The notes under the pieces: generated by a model
What the model saw: the letters and a program-made list of their open reading frames with translations, nothing else
Told to the model about the DNA's origin: nothing
Databases searched by the model: none
From: an uncultured Verrucomicrobiae bacterium
Lineage (GTDB): Bacteria; Verrucomicrobiota; Verrucomicrobiia; Limisphaerales; AAA164-E04
Length of the DNA: 64,000 nt
Direction: 5' to 3'
Assembly (NCBI GenBank): GCA_951813855.1
Contig: OX638380.1
Location: 4,370,518-4,434,517 of the forward strand
Shown here: positions 46,306 to 56,300 of the stretch, one piece after another
How the letters are laid out: every line of letters starts with the position of its first letter
How positions within the stretch are numbered: position 1 is the stretch's first letter
Translations under genes and position numbers: made by a program

Positions 46306-47964
46306 CTATTTCAATCCGAACTTCGCCAGCAACTGATCAGGAGATGACATGACCGTTTCGACGAGATCCAAACTCTGCTTTTTCGCCGTGTTCACGATAC
46401 TGCGTAACACGGCATAATCCTTGGCCCCTTGATACGTGCGAAAACACCCAGAGATTTTCTGACGAATTTTTATCATGCGCCAATCGTTTTCCGCTTGATT
46501 GTTCGTGAAGGGTACCTCCGGATCCGTCAGGAATCGCGAGGTGTGTCTTCCTTGTACTCTTGCAGCCTCACCGCTAGATTGTGCCCTTTCCGTTTCTTCT
46601 GCTTGCCTCGGCTTTTCTGTTTTAGCGGTGGAAGGGATTCATCGTGCTGAATCCCTTGATCCAGGATTCGATCGTATTCCTCCAACATCCCACGCAGTTC
46701 CGGGAAATTGTCTGAATCTCCCCCTTTTTTCTTCTTTTTCCACCGATTCATCCGGTGCAGAAGTTGTTGCATCCGTCCCGCCCATTTTTCCTTTGGATTG
46801 AGGTCCGACACCAGTTGAAGTTTTCTCAGGTGATGAGCGTTGCACAGGGCATGCTTCACTCCCTCGACCTTGTAATACGGTTTCCAGTGGTCGTGCACCA
46901 GGCAACCCCAAAGTTTCGGGAACATTTCTCCGCGTTTTTCAGATATCCGATAAACCGTCAGGCACCGGGTGGCGACCACGTGAAGCCAATGGAGCCTGCC
47001 GTTCACCCGAAAACCAGTTTCGTCCAGATTCTTGACCTTGCTGTCCCGGCAGACCTTTTGCTCGAGTTTCTCGACTACGGGTTCCAAGCGTTGAGCCATC
47101 TTGCGGCACATCGCCGTTACCGTGCTCTCGGATATCCTGATCTTGAGGAAAAGCTCCAGGATTCTCACGATCTTGTTGACGGGCAGCTGAATCTCCGTGT
47201 GCAAGATGCAGACCATCGCCATGAGCTCTGGCCCATATTGTACCGGAGCTTTCACCGATTCCGGATATTGGGCCCGAGTTATTCCCTGGCAACAAGGACA
47301 ATGCCCTTCAAACGCCCGGTACTCGATCACATGCACTTTGCCGTCCTTCAGATCAATGATCTGACGGCTGCTGTGATTCCTCGTCACGTCATCGTCAACC
47401 AGCTTCGAGCCACAGTGGCGGCAGGTATCCGGGAAGTGGTCGACGATTTGATCCGGATCAGTTCTTGGTTGGCAGGTATGTCCCTGATGGCCGGCCTGTC
47501 CGCCGGGTTTCTTCCCAGACTTTCCTCTGAGGCTCCGGTTGCGATCGGCGGCAGGCTTTTTAGCCAATCCGTCCGACCAGGGAGGCTTGCCGCTGTTGCT
47601 GCTGTTCTGTTTCAGGCGGCGGTTGGCTTCATCCAGTGCTTGCTGAAGCATGGCGATCTCTTCAGCCGTCTGATCGGTGGCGTCGTCTTTCTGCGGCTCG
47701 GAACACCCCCTGTGATTCGTTCGGTTTCTTCGAAGACGGCTCCTGACTGACCTCCTGATCTCCGCCTTCGTTCCGACTCAACTTGTGGCGCAACTCAGCC
47801 AACTGCTTATCCCGTTCAGCCAACTGCCCATCTCGTTCGGCCAACTGCCCACGTAGCTTGGTCAACTGCTCATCTCGTTCGACCAACTGCCCACGTAGCT
47901 CGGTCAATTCATCGCGCAGGTCATTGAACCGAGAGACGTACCGCTGTTTGTCGGACTCGAACAA
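46306..47964 (-). pseudogene. IS66-family transposase (TnpC) gene with two frameshifts
   Basis: The main frame (47651-46527) encodes LKQNSSNSGKPPWSDG, the zinc-binding region (HFPDTCRHCGSKL, GHCPCCQG), ILHTEIQLPVNKIVRILELF and the DDE core (NLDETGFRVNGRLHWLHV; HDHWKPYY; ALCNAHHLRKLQ). The C-terminal end lies in another frame down to TAG at 46306 (FLTDPEVPFTNNQAENDWR, GCFRTYQGAKDYAVL), with the shift near 46550. The N-terminal coiled coil lies in a third frame from about 47964 to 47690, with a shift near 47690. Each single-base shift would repair the gene, so this is recent decay or sequencing error. A shorter product from ATG 47651 would lack the C-terminal glutamate region and be inactive. 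Confidence 0.78.
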
Positions 47965-48375
47965 ATGAGAACGGCACGGTTGAGTGTTCCCGACAGAGCC
48001 ATCAGATTTGCCTTTGAGGCTTCCCCTCACGTCTTTATCATACCCCCGATATACGAGAAAGTCAAACTTTTTCCCGAAATCGGATTCTCGATCCACTGAC
48101 GGAGCCATCTCTGGATCCTGAACGCCTGACTGGGTTATTCTCCGCCATCGAATGTTCCTGGCCTTCACATCGGAAAGGCCTCCCGAAGGACTGGATGGGT
48201 GCCATTGGGGAGTAGTCCGACCAGGAACCTTCGGTTGGGCGTCCATCCACGAGATCGGAAATGGATGTGCACCATTCGGGGTTTGTCTGATCCCTAACGG
48301 TCGAATCTGATATGTTAGATCAGGCGATTTGAATGCCTGAGCAGTTACCTTTTTTCGGCACCTGAAGTTACAAAT

Positions 48376-49161
48376 CTTGTTGACTACGTCTACTTTGCTT
48401 TGCAGCACCCGCCAGGATTTGCGGCGTTCTACGGCAAAAAGTACCATTTGGCGTGAAACGGTGTAACATTTCATTTTGCCATTAATCTCGGCTTGGAAAT
48501 ATACCCCGAAGTCTGGAATGTAGGATCGATGGCCGGAATCGAAAACTTTTCGATTCACGACGTCGTCTTGAGTGATGCAGTCGAGCATGTCGTCGATATG
48601 GATGAATTCCTGAGCCTGTTCGGCTGAAATAGCTCGAAGATGTTTGCGGAATCGCGCTTCGGTCAACGCCCAGTGGGCCACGGTGAAGCGGTATTTTTCG
48701 CCGGAGGATTTGTAACGGGTTTCCCACCAGTCCTTGGCCAGGGTTGGGTTACCTTTGAGATTGAAGTTTTCCTGATAGGTCTCGCCGTTGCTAGGATCGT
48801 AGACGAATTCCGGCATGGCGCGGGCGTCTCGGATCATTTTCGCCTGATCGGCCGACATGTTATCGGCTATTCCGTGTTCGAGCTGACAGGTGATGTAAGC
48901 CTGGAAAAAGGCGGTGCCCCGATATTCCAGCCCGTCCAGCATGGCTCGATAAAGTTTGGCGGAGTTGGCCATGGATACCTGAGCGACGAACGGCGAGCCG
49001 TGTCCCGAAGTAAAGGCTTCGGCGACGTTTTTCTTTTCGATCAGTTTCCCTTGGGAGGCTTGTCCGAACTGATTCATATCGTAACCGCCCAGCATGGTGG
49101 AGGAATCCGAATTCTGCCCGCCGGTATTGGAGTAAACCTGCGTATCCAGCATCATCATCTT
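48376..49161 (-). pseudogene. Duplicated C-terminal fragment of the pyruvate:ferredoxin oxidoreductase gene
   Basis: About 260 codons that match the intact gene at 53487-54272, with roughly ten amino-acid differences (about 96 percent identity by eye). It starts at MMMLDTQVYSNTGGQNSDSS, immediately beside the stop codon of secreted paralogue 2, and ends in VVNK, where the IS66-type element begins. It lacks the thiamine-binding GDG motif, the ferredoxin domain and all upstream parts, so it cannot work. The open frame runs on into the IS66 element, making a meaningless chimera of 498 codons. Confidence 0.88.
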
Positions 49162-49915
49162 ATTCTTTTATCGGTTCAGGGGGATTTACAGCACCGCATT
49201 TTTTGCAAGGGAGAAGCCATTCCAATCGATTGAAACTTAATGAATTTTGATCCGGGGTTCCTTCATGAACATTTGGCGAATATGCAATATATTCAATATA
49301 ACTTCCTTTATCATTAATGGTTTCCCATTGATGTTCATGTTCAATGATTTTTAATTTCTTGCTTTCTAGATTGTTCCATTTCAGTTGAACAGAAAATGAA
49401 GCTATTGCATGCGGTGGGAGTTCGGCTCCAGTTTTACTTGTCCTAGTCAATATTGATTTATAATTTTTTGGTTCGTCCGGTTGAGTATTTAAATCCTGGA
49501 CAATGACCGGGTTGGATATAGTTTGGAGAAATCCCCTAATCACGGTAATTGCCTTGCTTTCAGGTTTCTTGTCTTTGTTCAATTGGTCATTTAATTCAGT
49601 GCCTGTTATAGTTAAAATAAATCTCTTTTTTATTGATGCAATGCAGCTAGTATTTATTATTTTATCAGGTTGCGTTTTATAATCTATGATGATTTCATTA
49701 TTATCGTCATCAATAATATTTTTATCTTTTGTAACAACACATTTTGCCTCAAGGGGTATAAGTTTTCCGTTCGGAACCAAGTCGCCTTTGATTCCGGAAT
49801 ATTTCGCGACCGGACAATCCTGACCGCTGGCGCATGCCTGCTCGTCTGATAAAGTCGGATACGTCAAAAAGAATACTGCGAGTACCGCCCCAATCGTAGT
49901 CAGCGTGTTTTTCAT
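49160..49915 (-). CDS. Small secreted protein of unknown family, paralogue 2
   Basis: A 251-residue paralogue of 43834-44586 with the same layout: signal MKNTLTTIGAVLAVFFLTYP, ACASGQDCPVAKYSG, EAKCVVTKDKN, SCIAS, HEHQWETINDKGS and the tail LPCKKCGAVNPPEPIKE. Its TAA stop (49160-49162) coincides with the junction to the oxidoreductase fragment. Ignoring later insertions, it lies about 65 bases downstream of the stop of the intact oxidoreductase gene on the same strand, so it may once have been its operon partner. AT-rich. The middle third has diverged more between the two copies than the ends. Function unknown. Confidence 0.75.
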   Translation of the reverse strand: MKNTLTTIGAVLAVFFLTYPTLSDEQACASGQDCPVAKYSGIKGDLVPNGKLIPLEAKCVVTKDKNIIDDDNNEIIIDYKTQPDKIINTSCIASIKKRFILTITGTELNDQLNKDKKPESKAITVIRGFLQTISNPVIVQDLNTQPDEPKNYKSILTRTSKTGAELPPHAIASFSVQLKWNNLESKKLKIIEHEHQWETINDKGSYIEYIAYSPNVHEGTPDQNSLSFNRLEWLLPCKKCGAVNPPEPIKE

Positions 49916-49955
49916 GGCACCAAGGTTCAGCAATGGATTCAATTTCGGATTGCAC

Positions 49956-49972
49956 CGTTACCCCAGGTAACG
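49956..49972. repeat. Short hairpin upstream of secreted paralogue 2
   Basis: CGTTACC-CCA-GGTAACG, stem identical to that at 44626-44642, loop different. Conservation of the stem across duplicated copies suggests a structural role or merely shared descent. Confidence 0.6.
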
Positions 49973-49985
49973 TAGCTCGTAGTTA

Positions 49986-51504
49986 GGGCTCTCGCCAAAA
50001 TAAACTATCTGTTTTCCGTGTATGTATCAAATGTATTATTTACATTCATGGGGCTTTAATTTATAATTCCATTCACCATGAAACTTCTCTTTAGTTGAAC
50101 GCAAATCTTGCATTTGTTCGTCAGTAATTTTTATGCCCGTCTGATATTTGGATTCATCTAGATCACAGTTTATTTTCAACCCATTTTTAGTTGTTGTATT
50201 GCTAATCAAATTAACTATGGTTTCATAATTGGTTAATGGGCGTCCCCGCCAATTCATTGAAATATATGAAAACATTTGATGTTCAATTTTATTCCACTTG
50301 CTCGTACCAGGTGGAAAATGACAAACTGATATTTCCATACTAAGTTCATCAGCCAGTTTTTGTAACTCGGTTTTCCATAATTTATTACGACTACCATTTG
50401 AACCTCCTCCATCAGCTGTAATTAATAGCTTCTTGGCCTTGGGATGTTTTTTTTGTCCCATTGCTAGCCACCATCGACGAATAGTTTCTACCGCAAATTC
50501 CGCAGTATCGTGATCAGTGCCTATACTTACCCAACCCGTATTGGTGTTAATATCAAACACGCCATAGGGATTTGCTTTAGGTAGTTTTAAATCAGGGAAA
50601 TCATGCATTTTGACTAGTTCAGGATTTTCATTCGGATGCCATTCTTTCCCCATATTTTTGTGCTGTCCCACCAATTCCTTTTTTTTGGTGTCAACCGAAA
50701 TCACGGGTTCATTTTCCTTCAGGAATTTCCGAGATTTGCGTTCAATATATCGAAATTGCTGGTCTCGATCGGGATGCTGGTTGCCTTGAAGGCTGTATCC
50801 CATTTCATGGAGCAAACAATTTACGGTGCGTTCACTTATCTGATGTCCCATTTCATTTAATTTGGTTTTGATTTGTTCAGCACTTTTGCAAGTCCAACGC
50901 AACGGATTTTCAGAATCACCTCGAGTTTCGGGTTCGATAAGATTATTCAGATCTGACAAAAGAGTCTTGTCGTGTTTGGCTAATAATTTCCGTTCCCCTC
51001 CTGCTTTCCTTTGGCGATTTTTCTCCGAAATTGCTCCCGTTTTTAATTCATTAATTCCCGCTCGAATCGTAGTGCGGCTAGCACCCGTAGCTTTGTGAAC
51101 TATTTCTATTCCACCCCTACCAATGGCTATTGCCTCGGATGCTAGCCAATGACGCTTAATCAATTCTTGGAAGTTTGGCTCCAAGCTCAGATATTTTTTT
51201 CTGATAACGGCAACCTGATCGCTCACGCTTAATCATATCTTACATATTTCATTTTTTCAACCTTTAAAAGTAATTAATTTTAATTCGTTAGTTGTCAAAG
51301 GATTGGAAACTAAGATTTACCGTCATCAAGCCTCTCAAAAACCATTGAATCGACCTAAATGGGTTGATAACTTCCAGCTTTAAATAAACCATGGAAATTA
51401 GTTTTTAGATTACCAGAGAGATTATCCGTCCATTAACATGTCAGAATGAAATTCTGATAAAAGATTTAATCATTTGAACAAATATGTTATTTAGGCGAGA
51501 GCCC
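49986..51504 (-). mobile_element. ISAzo13-family insertion sequence, nested in a target duplication
   Basis: A 1,519-base element with inverted ends: left GGGCTCTCGCCAAAATAA and right, read inward, GGGCTCTCGCCTAAATAA. It is flanked by TTA on both sides (49983-49985 and 51505-51507), a 3-base duplication. The left TTA is the last half of TAGTTA, the target duplication of the neighbouring element at 51508-53371, so this element inserted second, exactly at that element's left edge. Confidence 0.85.
50036..51226 (-). CDS. ISAzo13-family transposase
   Basis: A 396-residue transposase. It shows GGIEIVHKATGASRTTIRAG (helix-turn-helix), KLNEMGHQISERTVNCLLHE, VISVDTKKKELVGQ (first catalytic Asp), KKLLITADGGGSNGSRNKLW (second Asp) and FPPGTSKWNKIEHQMFSYIS (catalytic Glu). 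Length and motifs match the ISAzo13 group (also called Rhodopirellula-type DDE). GTG 51226 is the start. Intact, so the element may be active. Confidence 0.9.
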   Translation of the reverse strand: MSDQVAVIRKKYLSLEPNFQELIKRHWLASEAIAIGRGGIEIVHKATGASRTTIRAGINELKTGAISEKNRQRKAGGERKLLAKHDKTLLSDLNNLIEPETRGDSENPLRWTCKSAEQIKTKLNEMGHQISERTVNCLLHEMGYSLQGNQHPDRDQQFRYIERKSRKFLKENEPVISVDTKKKELVGQHKNMGKEWHPNENPELVKMHDFPDLKLPKANPYGVFDINTNTGWVSIGTDHDTAEFAVETIRRWWLAMGQKKHPKAKKLLITADGGGSNGSRNKLWKTELQKLADELSMEISVCHFPPGTSKWNKIEHQMFSYISMNWRGRPLTNYETIVNLISNTTTKNGLKINCDLDESKYQTGIKITDEQMQDLRSTKEKFHGEWNYKLKPHECK

Positions 51505-51507
51505 TTA

Positions 51508-53371
51508 GTGTCTGCCCGAAAACCCCAAACTCGTTGAATACTGGGCAGAATCGTGCAAATTGGCTTGCGATGATGGTACCTTTTCGGCAGGATTCCTTCC
51601 GGAACAGGACAATTGGCCCGATCTTCGCCAGTTTTTGTCAGGACTACTTGGGTATGAGCCTATGCGATAAGTGATAGAACAGCAGATGAAGTTGGGTCAG
51701 ACACCGATCGAAAAGATCGATATCGACGTCAACTCGCGCGACGACATCCCCGCCACTCTTCTCGGGCTGCAGAAACTCTATCAGGACAAATCTGCCTTCG
51801 ACGAAATCACAGGTTTGCTCCAGACTCACATGCTTCAGGATAGCAACCATGATGTCGGTCGTCCTGGACTGGAATTGTGGAGTGTTCTGGTGCTGGGAAT
51901 TCTGAAGCAGAGCTTGAACTGTGATTTCGACCGGCTCAAGGAACTGGCAGACCGCCATGAATCCGTTCGGGCCATGCTGGGCCATAGCGAGTTCGATAAA
52001 TCCCGCTACAGCCTTCAGCGTTTGATCGACAATGTGAATCTGCTGACGCCGGAGTTGCTGGACAAGATCAACCGGATCGTGGTTGAGTGTGGCCACCAAC
52101 TGGTCGGAAAGAAAAAACGGCGGAAGTGCCGGAAGAAAGGCAAGAACAGCAGGAACGACAAGAATGAGGAACCGTCCGAGATGACTCTGCGCGGTCGATG
52201 CGATTCATTTGTCGTTGAGACCGATGTGCACTTCCCGACTGACACCTCGCTTCTGTGGGACGCCATGAGGTGCCTGTTGAGTGAGATCGGTCCGGAGGCG
52301 GCATCTCGAAACGTGAAGGGATGGCGTCAGTGGAAGAAGCTGCTGAACCATGTGAAGAAACTGTTCAACCGGATCCGATCGAGTCGCCTTGCGGCGAAAC
52401 ATCCCAAGCGAGTGAAGAAGTATCTCGCCTGCTGCCATCGCTTGGTGGCGAGGGCGGAAGAGAGCCTGGAAGGCATGAAGGAAGCAGGGACTGACGCCAG
52501 GATCATTCAGGACTGCCTGGACTACATCGTCCATGCCAAGCGTCAGATGGACCAAGTGGATCGGCGGTTACTCAAGGGAGAGACGATACCGCATGAGGAG
52601 AAGGTCTTCTCGATCTTCGAGACCCACACCCGCTGGGTTTCCAAAGGCAAGGCTGGATGCCCGGTGGAATTGGGTGTGCCGGTATGCTTGGTTCAGGATC
52701 AACATCAGTTCGTTCTTCATCACCTTGTGATGTGGAATGAACAAGATGTGGATGTGGCCGTCGATATCGTCAAGACGGCGCAGGAAAAGTTCCCGAATCT
52801 GCGCACGTGCAGTTTCGATCGCGGATTTCACAACCCCAAGAACAGGGAACAGCTTGACGAGCTTCTGGATCATGCCGCTCTTCCCAAGAAAGGCCGCAAG
52901 AGCAAATCTGATACGGCTCGCGAGGAGGATCCCGAATTCAAGGCGATGAGGCAACAGCACCCGGCTGTTGAATCGGCAATTAACCATTTTGAGCATCATG
53001 GTCTTGACCGGGTTTATGCTCACGGTGCAGATGGGTTCGACAGAAGCGTTTCCTTGTCAATCCTGGGGGCCAATATACCCCGATTGGGCCAATTGCTGCG
53101 TGCGAACACAATCAAGGCTCAGAAACGAAAGCGTCTCGCGGCATAACACCACGAGGGACTTCTGGAAAACACCCCGACTCCAGAGTGGGTAAGGGGGGCT
53201 TGTGCCCATATGATATGACAGGGCCTGTCCAAACGCCTATTTGGGTCCATATCAAGTCCCCGACCTAGGTCGGAATCCCGGATTAGCACTATTCGAGGCG
53301 CAATTTGCTCAAAGTGTCCTAGGGAACTATGGCAGTGGCCCCGAAAAATAAGGGGGTTTTCTGGCAGACAC
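51508..53371 (+). mobile_element. ISNCY-like insertion sequence, copy B
   Basis: A 1,864-base element with inverted ends GTGTCTGCCCGAAAACCCC and GTGTCTGCCAGAAAACCCC (18 of 19). The right flank is TAGTTA (53372-53377). The left copy of TAGTTA is at 49980-49985, displaced by the later ISAzo13 insertion. The right TAGTTA contains the stop codon of the oxidoreductase gene, so the element landed precisely on that stop. A relative of copy A with the same GTGTC ends and 6-base duplication. Confidence 0.86.
51671..53146 (+). CDS. ISNCY-like family transposase (copy B)
   Basis: A 491-residue transposase similar throughout to that at 39797-41224: VGRPGLELWSVLVLGILKQS, RCDSFVVETDVHFPTDTSLL, GCPVELGVPVCLVQDQHQFV, CSFDRGFHNPKNREQLDELL and HPAVESAINHFEHHGLDRVY. 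It differs by a Lys/Arg-rich insert (KKKRRKCRKKGKNSRNDKNE) after the first third. GTG 51671 is the first start in frame; ATG 51686 is possible. Intact. Confidence 0.85.
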   Translation: MIEQQMKLGQTPIEKIDIDVNSRDDIPATLLGLQKLYQDKSAFDEITGLLQTHMLQDSNHDVGRPGLELWSVLVLGILKQSLNCDFDRLKELADRHESVRAMLGHSEFDKSRYSLQRLIDNVNLLTPELLDKINRIVVECGHQLVGKKKRRKCRKKGKNSRNDKNEEPSEMTLRGRCDSFVVETDVHFPTDTSLLWDAMRCLLSEIGPEAASRNVKGWRQWKKLLNHVKKLFNRIRSSRLAAKHPKRVKKYLACCHRLVARAEESLEGMKEAGTDARIIQDCLDYIVHAKRQMDQVDRRLLKGETIPHEEKVFSIFETHTRWVSKGKAGCPVELGVPVCLVQDQHQFVLHHLVMWNEQDVDVAVDIVKTAQEKFPNLRTCSFDRGFHNPKNREQLDELLDHAALPKKGRKSKSDTAREEDPEFKAMRQQHPAVESAINHFEHHGLDRVYAHGADGFDRSVSLSILGANIPRLGQLLRANTIKAQKRKRLAA

Positions 53372-53374
53372 TAG

Positions 53375-56300
53375 TTAGAGGGCGGCTAATTCGGTTTCGA
53401 ACAATTCTTGGGTTTTGCCTTGCAGCTCTTCCAAAGCGATTTCTTCGGCATCGACTTTTTTCAAGAGCGATTTTTGCGCCAGGTATTCCTTGTTGACTAC
53501 GCCTGCCTTGCTTTGCAGCACCCGCCAGGATTTGCGGCGTTCTACGGCAAAAAGCACCATTTGGCGTGAAACGGTGTAAAACTTCATTTTGCCATTGATC
53601 TCGGCTTGGAAGTACACCCCGAAGTCAGGAACGTAGGATCGATGGCCGGAATCGAAAACTTTTCGATTCACGACGTCGTCTTGGGTGATGCAGACGAGCA
53701 TGTCGTCGATATGGATGAATTCCTGAGCCTGTTCGGCCGAAATAGCTCGAAGATGTTTGCGGAATCGCGCTTCGGTCAACGCCCAGTGGGCCACGGTGAA
53801 GCGGTATTTTTCGCCGGAGGATTTGTAACGGGTTTCCCACCAGTCCTTGGCCAGGGTGGGGTTGCCTTTGAGACTGAAGTTTTCCTGATAGGTCTCGCCG
53901 TTGCTAGGATCGTAGACGAATTCCGGCATGCCGCGGGCGTCTCGAATCATTTTCGCCTGATCGGCCGACATGTTATCGGCCACTCCGTGTTCGGGCTGAC
54001 AGGTGGTGTAAGCCTGGAAAAACGCGGTGCCCCGGTATTCCAGCCCGTCCAGCATAGCTCGATAAAGTTTGGCGGAGTTGGCCATGGATACCTGAGCGAC
54101 GAAGGGGGAGCCGTGTCCCGAAGTAAAGGCTTCGGCGACGTTTTTCTTTTCGATCAGTTTCCCTTGCGAGGCCTGCCCGAATTGATTCATGTCGTAGCCG
54201 CCCAGCATGGTGGAGGAATCCGAATTCTGCCCGCCGGTATTGGAGTAAACCTGCGTATCCAGCATCATCATCTTCACGTTGGGCCGGTTCTGCAAGATGA
54301 CTTTGGAAACGTTCTGAAACCCGATGTCGCCCAGAGCGCCGTCGCCGCCGATGACCCAGACCTTGGGAATTTCCCGGATCTCTTGATCGGTCATCAGCGT
54401 GTCGTCCAAGCGGGTCAATTTGAAGTACTCTTCCCGCGTGAGAATCGCTTCTTCCCGCTCCAGCAACTGGCGGGCGAGCCGTTCGGGAACGACCGACCGG
54501 CGGGCGTGGCGGATGATCAGGGATTCTCCCAGCAACCAACTGATGGTGGCCCCGTCCTGGAAGAGGGAATTCATCCAAGGGTAGGGGTGGGGATTGGAAG
54601 GAGGCGTGGAGCCGTAGACGGTGTTGCAACCGGTGCTGGCGCCCATGAACATGACCGACATGCCGTTGGCCATGCGGCCGTCGACCGCCTGCAACTCCTT
54701 ATGGTTGAAGGCGTCGGTCCGCATGACCGCGCACAGCGCGTCGATGACGGTTTCTTCGGTGATGTCGCCGTAAGCGTCCATGCGCGCTTGAGTATCCTCG
54801 TCGCTTTCTCCCCCTAAACCCATGATGGTGAGGGCGACGCAACGCCGGAAGAGCTCGTATTCCTCTTCGTCTTGTTCGCGCAGGCGGGCCAGCTTGGCGA
54901 CTCCCTCGGCTTGCAGCCGTTCGGCGGTTGCCCGCAGCCGGTCGGCCTTGGCATGGTAAAGGGGGCGCATGTAGGCTTCGGTAACTGAGCCGACCGCTCG
55001 GAGGATGCTCTTCTCGCCGCAGCCGGCGCAGGCGCCGTCCCCGGATACCAAGGCTTCGTAGTTGCGGCGGACCATCAAATGATTGCGCAAAGCGGCTTCC
55101 CGGGAACTCTCGGGTTCGTCGTCCTTGTACAGTCCCAAGTATTTTTGGTCGGTGTCCGGCAGCAGCCGGGAAAAGATCTGGGCGGTGGTCAACTCGGAAT
55201 TCAAATCCTCGGTTTCCTCGGCCATGCGCAGGGCGTCGTGGTCGCCGCAGACTTGCACGCACTCGCCGCAGCCTTTGCAGAGATCGGAAACGAAGATGGA
55301 AAACAGTCCGCCTTCCCCCGGTTTTTTCTTTTCGACGTTACGGAAAATGGCCGGCACGGCGGTATAGGCGAGGGGCAATTTGTCGATGATCCCCGTGAAC
55401 TCGTCTTTGGCGGTTTGGTTGACCGACGCGAGCGCCGTGACTTCTTCGCGAACGATGTCGGCAAAGGGGAGTTTCTGCTTGGCATTGACGCTCTCTACCA
55501 TCCGAGCCCGAGCTTTGGTTTCGACTTCCAGCAGGCACTCGATCAATCGAGCGCGATCGGCGGGGTCGTTGACGTAATTCTCGGCGGCTGTCGCGAGGAC
55601 CGTGCCGATCTCCTGCGCGGTGTTGGGCAGGGCCGTGTCGGGACACGCGGTAATGCATTCCATGCACTGGGTGCAATTCTCGGCGATGTAGACCGGCGTT
55701 TCCCGCCGGGCGACGTATTTGGAGGAGGTGGCTCCCGTTCCGGCGCCCATTACGCCGACGGCGGCCAAGGCGCTCGACGGTTGGTGATAACCGAGGTGGT
55801 TGCGGAATTCGCTGTCGAATTTGGCGAGGCTGGCGTAGGGCGCCCTCGCCGCCTGCTCCGGCGGAGGAGCGCAGACGTGGCACCCGCTCGATTCGCATCC
55901 GGCCGTCAGGGGAATCGCGTGGCTGATCAACGGCACCTCCGGCGGTTTGCGCATGCTGGAAGTGTCGGGAGCGTCGATCGAGTCGTACTGGATTTCGGCG
56001 ACCCGTTTGAACCCTTGGCTCATCACTTCCATGTTGGAATTGACGACCGCTTCGCCGAACCGGCCGAACTTTTTCTCGTATTGGGCGTGGACGGTTTCCC
56101 GGTAAATCTCCTCGGAGATATCGTTGTCTTGCAGGAACGATGACACTCGGAAAAAGGCTCCCAAAAAGGAATTGCCCTGCATGCGCAATTGCAGGTCGGC
56201 CCGGTCGGTGGCGTTCTTGGCGACATCGAAACCCGGCAGGATGTAGACGCGGATATCGTTGTCGCGAATGAAATTCCGGTGTTTGCGGGGAATGCGCCGC

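Larger units (their letters stand above)
44724..48371 (-). mobile_element. IS66-type element carrying a passenger tandem-repeat array
   Basis: A 3,648-base unit. The left end starts GTAACTATTCAGGTGCCGAA and the right end, read inward, GTAACTTCAGGTGCCGAAAA, continuing to share GAAAAAAG. It is flanked by a perfect 8-base duplication AAATCTTG (44716-44723 and 48372-48379); 8 bases and GTAA-type ends are typical of IS66. Contents from left: 69-base direct repeat, 204-base repeat array, second copy of the direct repeat, an internal end-like sequence (TAACTGGTCAGGTACCGAAA at 46254), and a frameshifted transposase gene. tnpA and tnpB are not present. It interrupts the duplicated oxidoreductase fragment. 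Confidence 0.8.

Noticed and set aside
46251..48371. A shorter IS66 element using the internal end at about 46254 as its left boundary
   Set aside because: The 8 bases outside that end do not match the right flank, whereas the outer end at 44724 has a perfect 8-base match; the inner end is kept only as a possible ancestral end.
47662..49158. A 498-codon gene
   Set aside because: It is a chance fusion of the truncated oxidoreductase copy with sequence of the IS66 element, including transposase coiled coil read before a frameshift.
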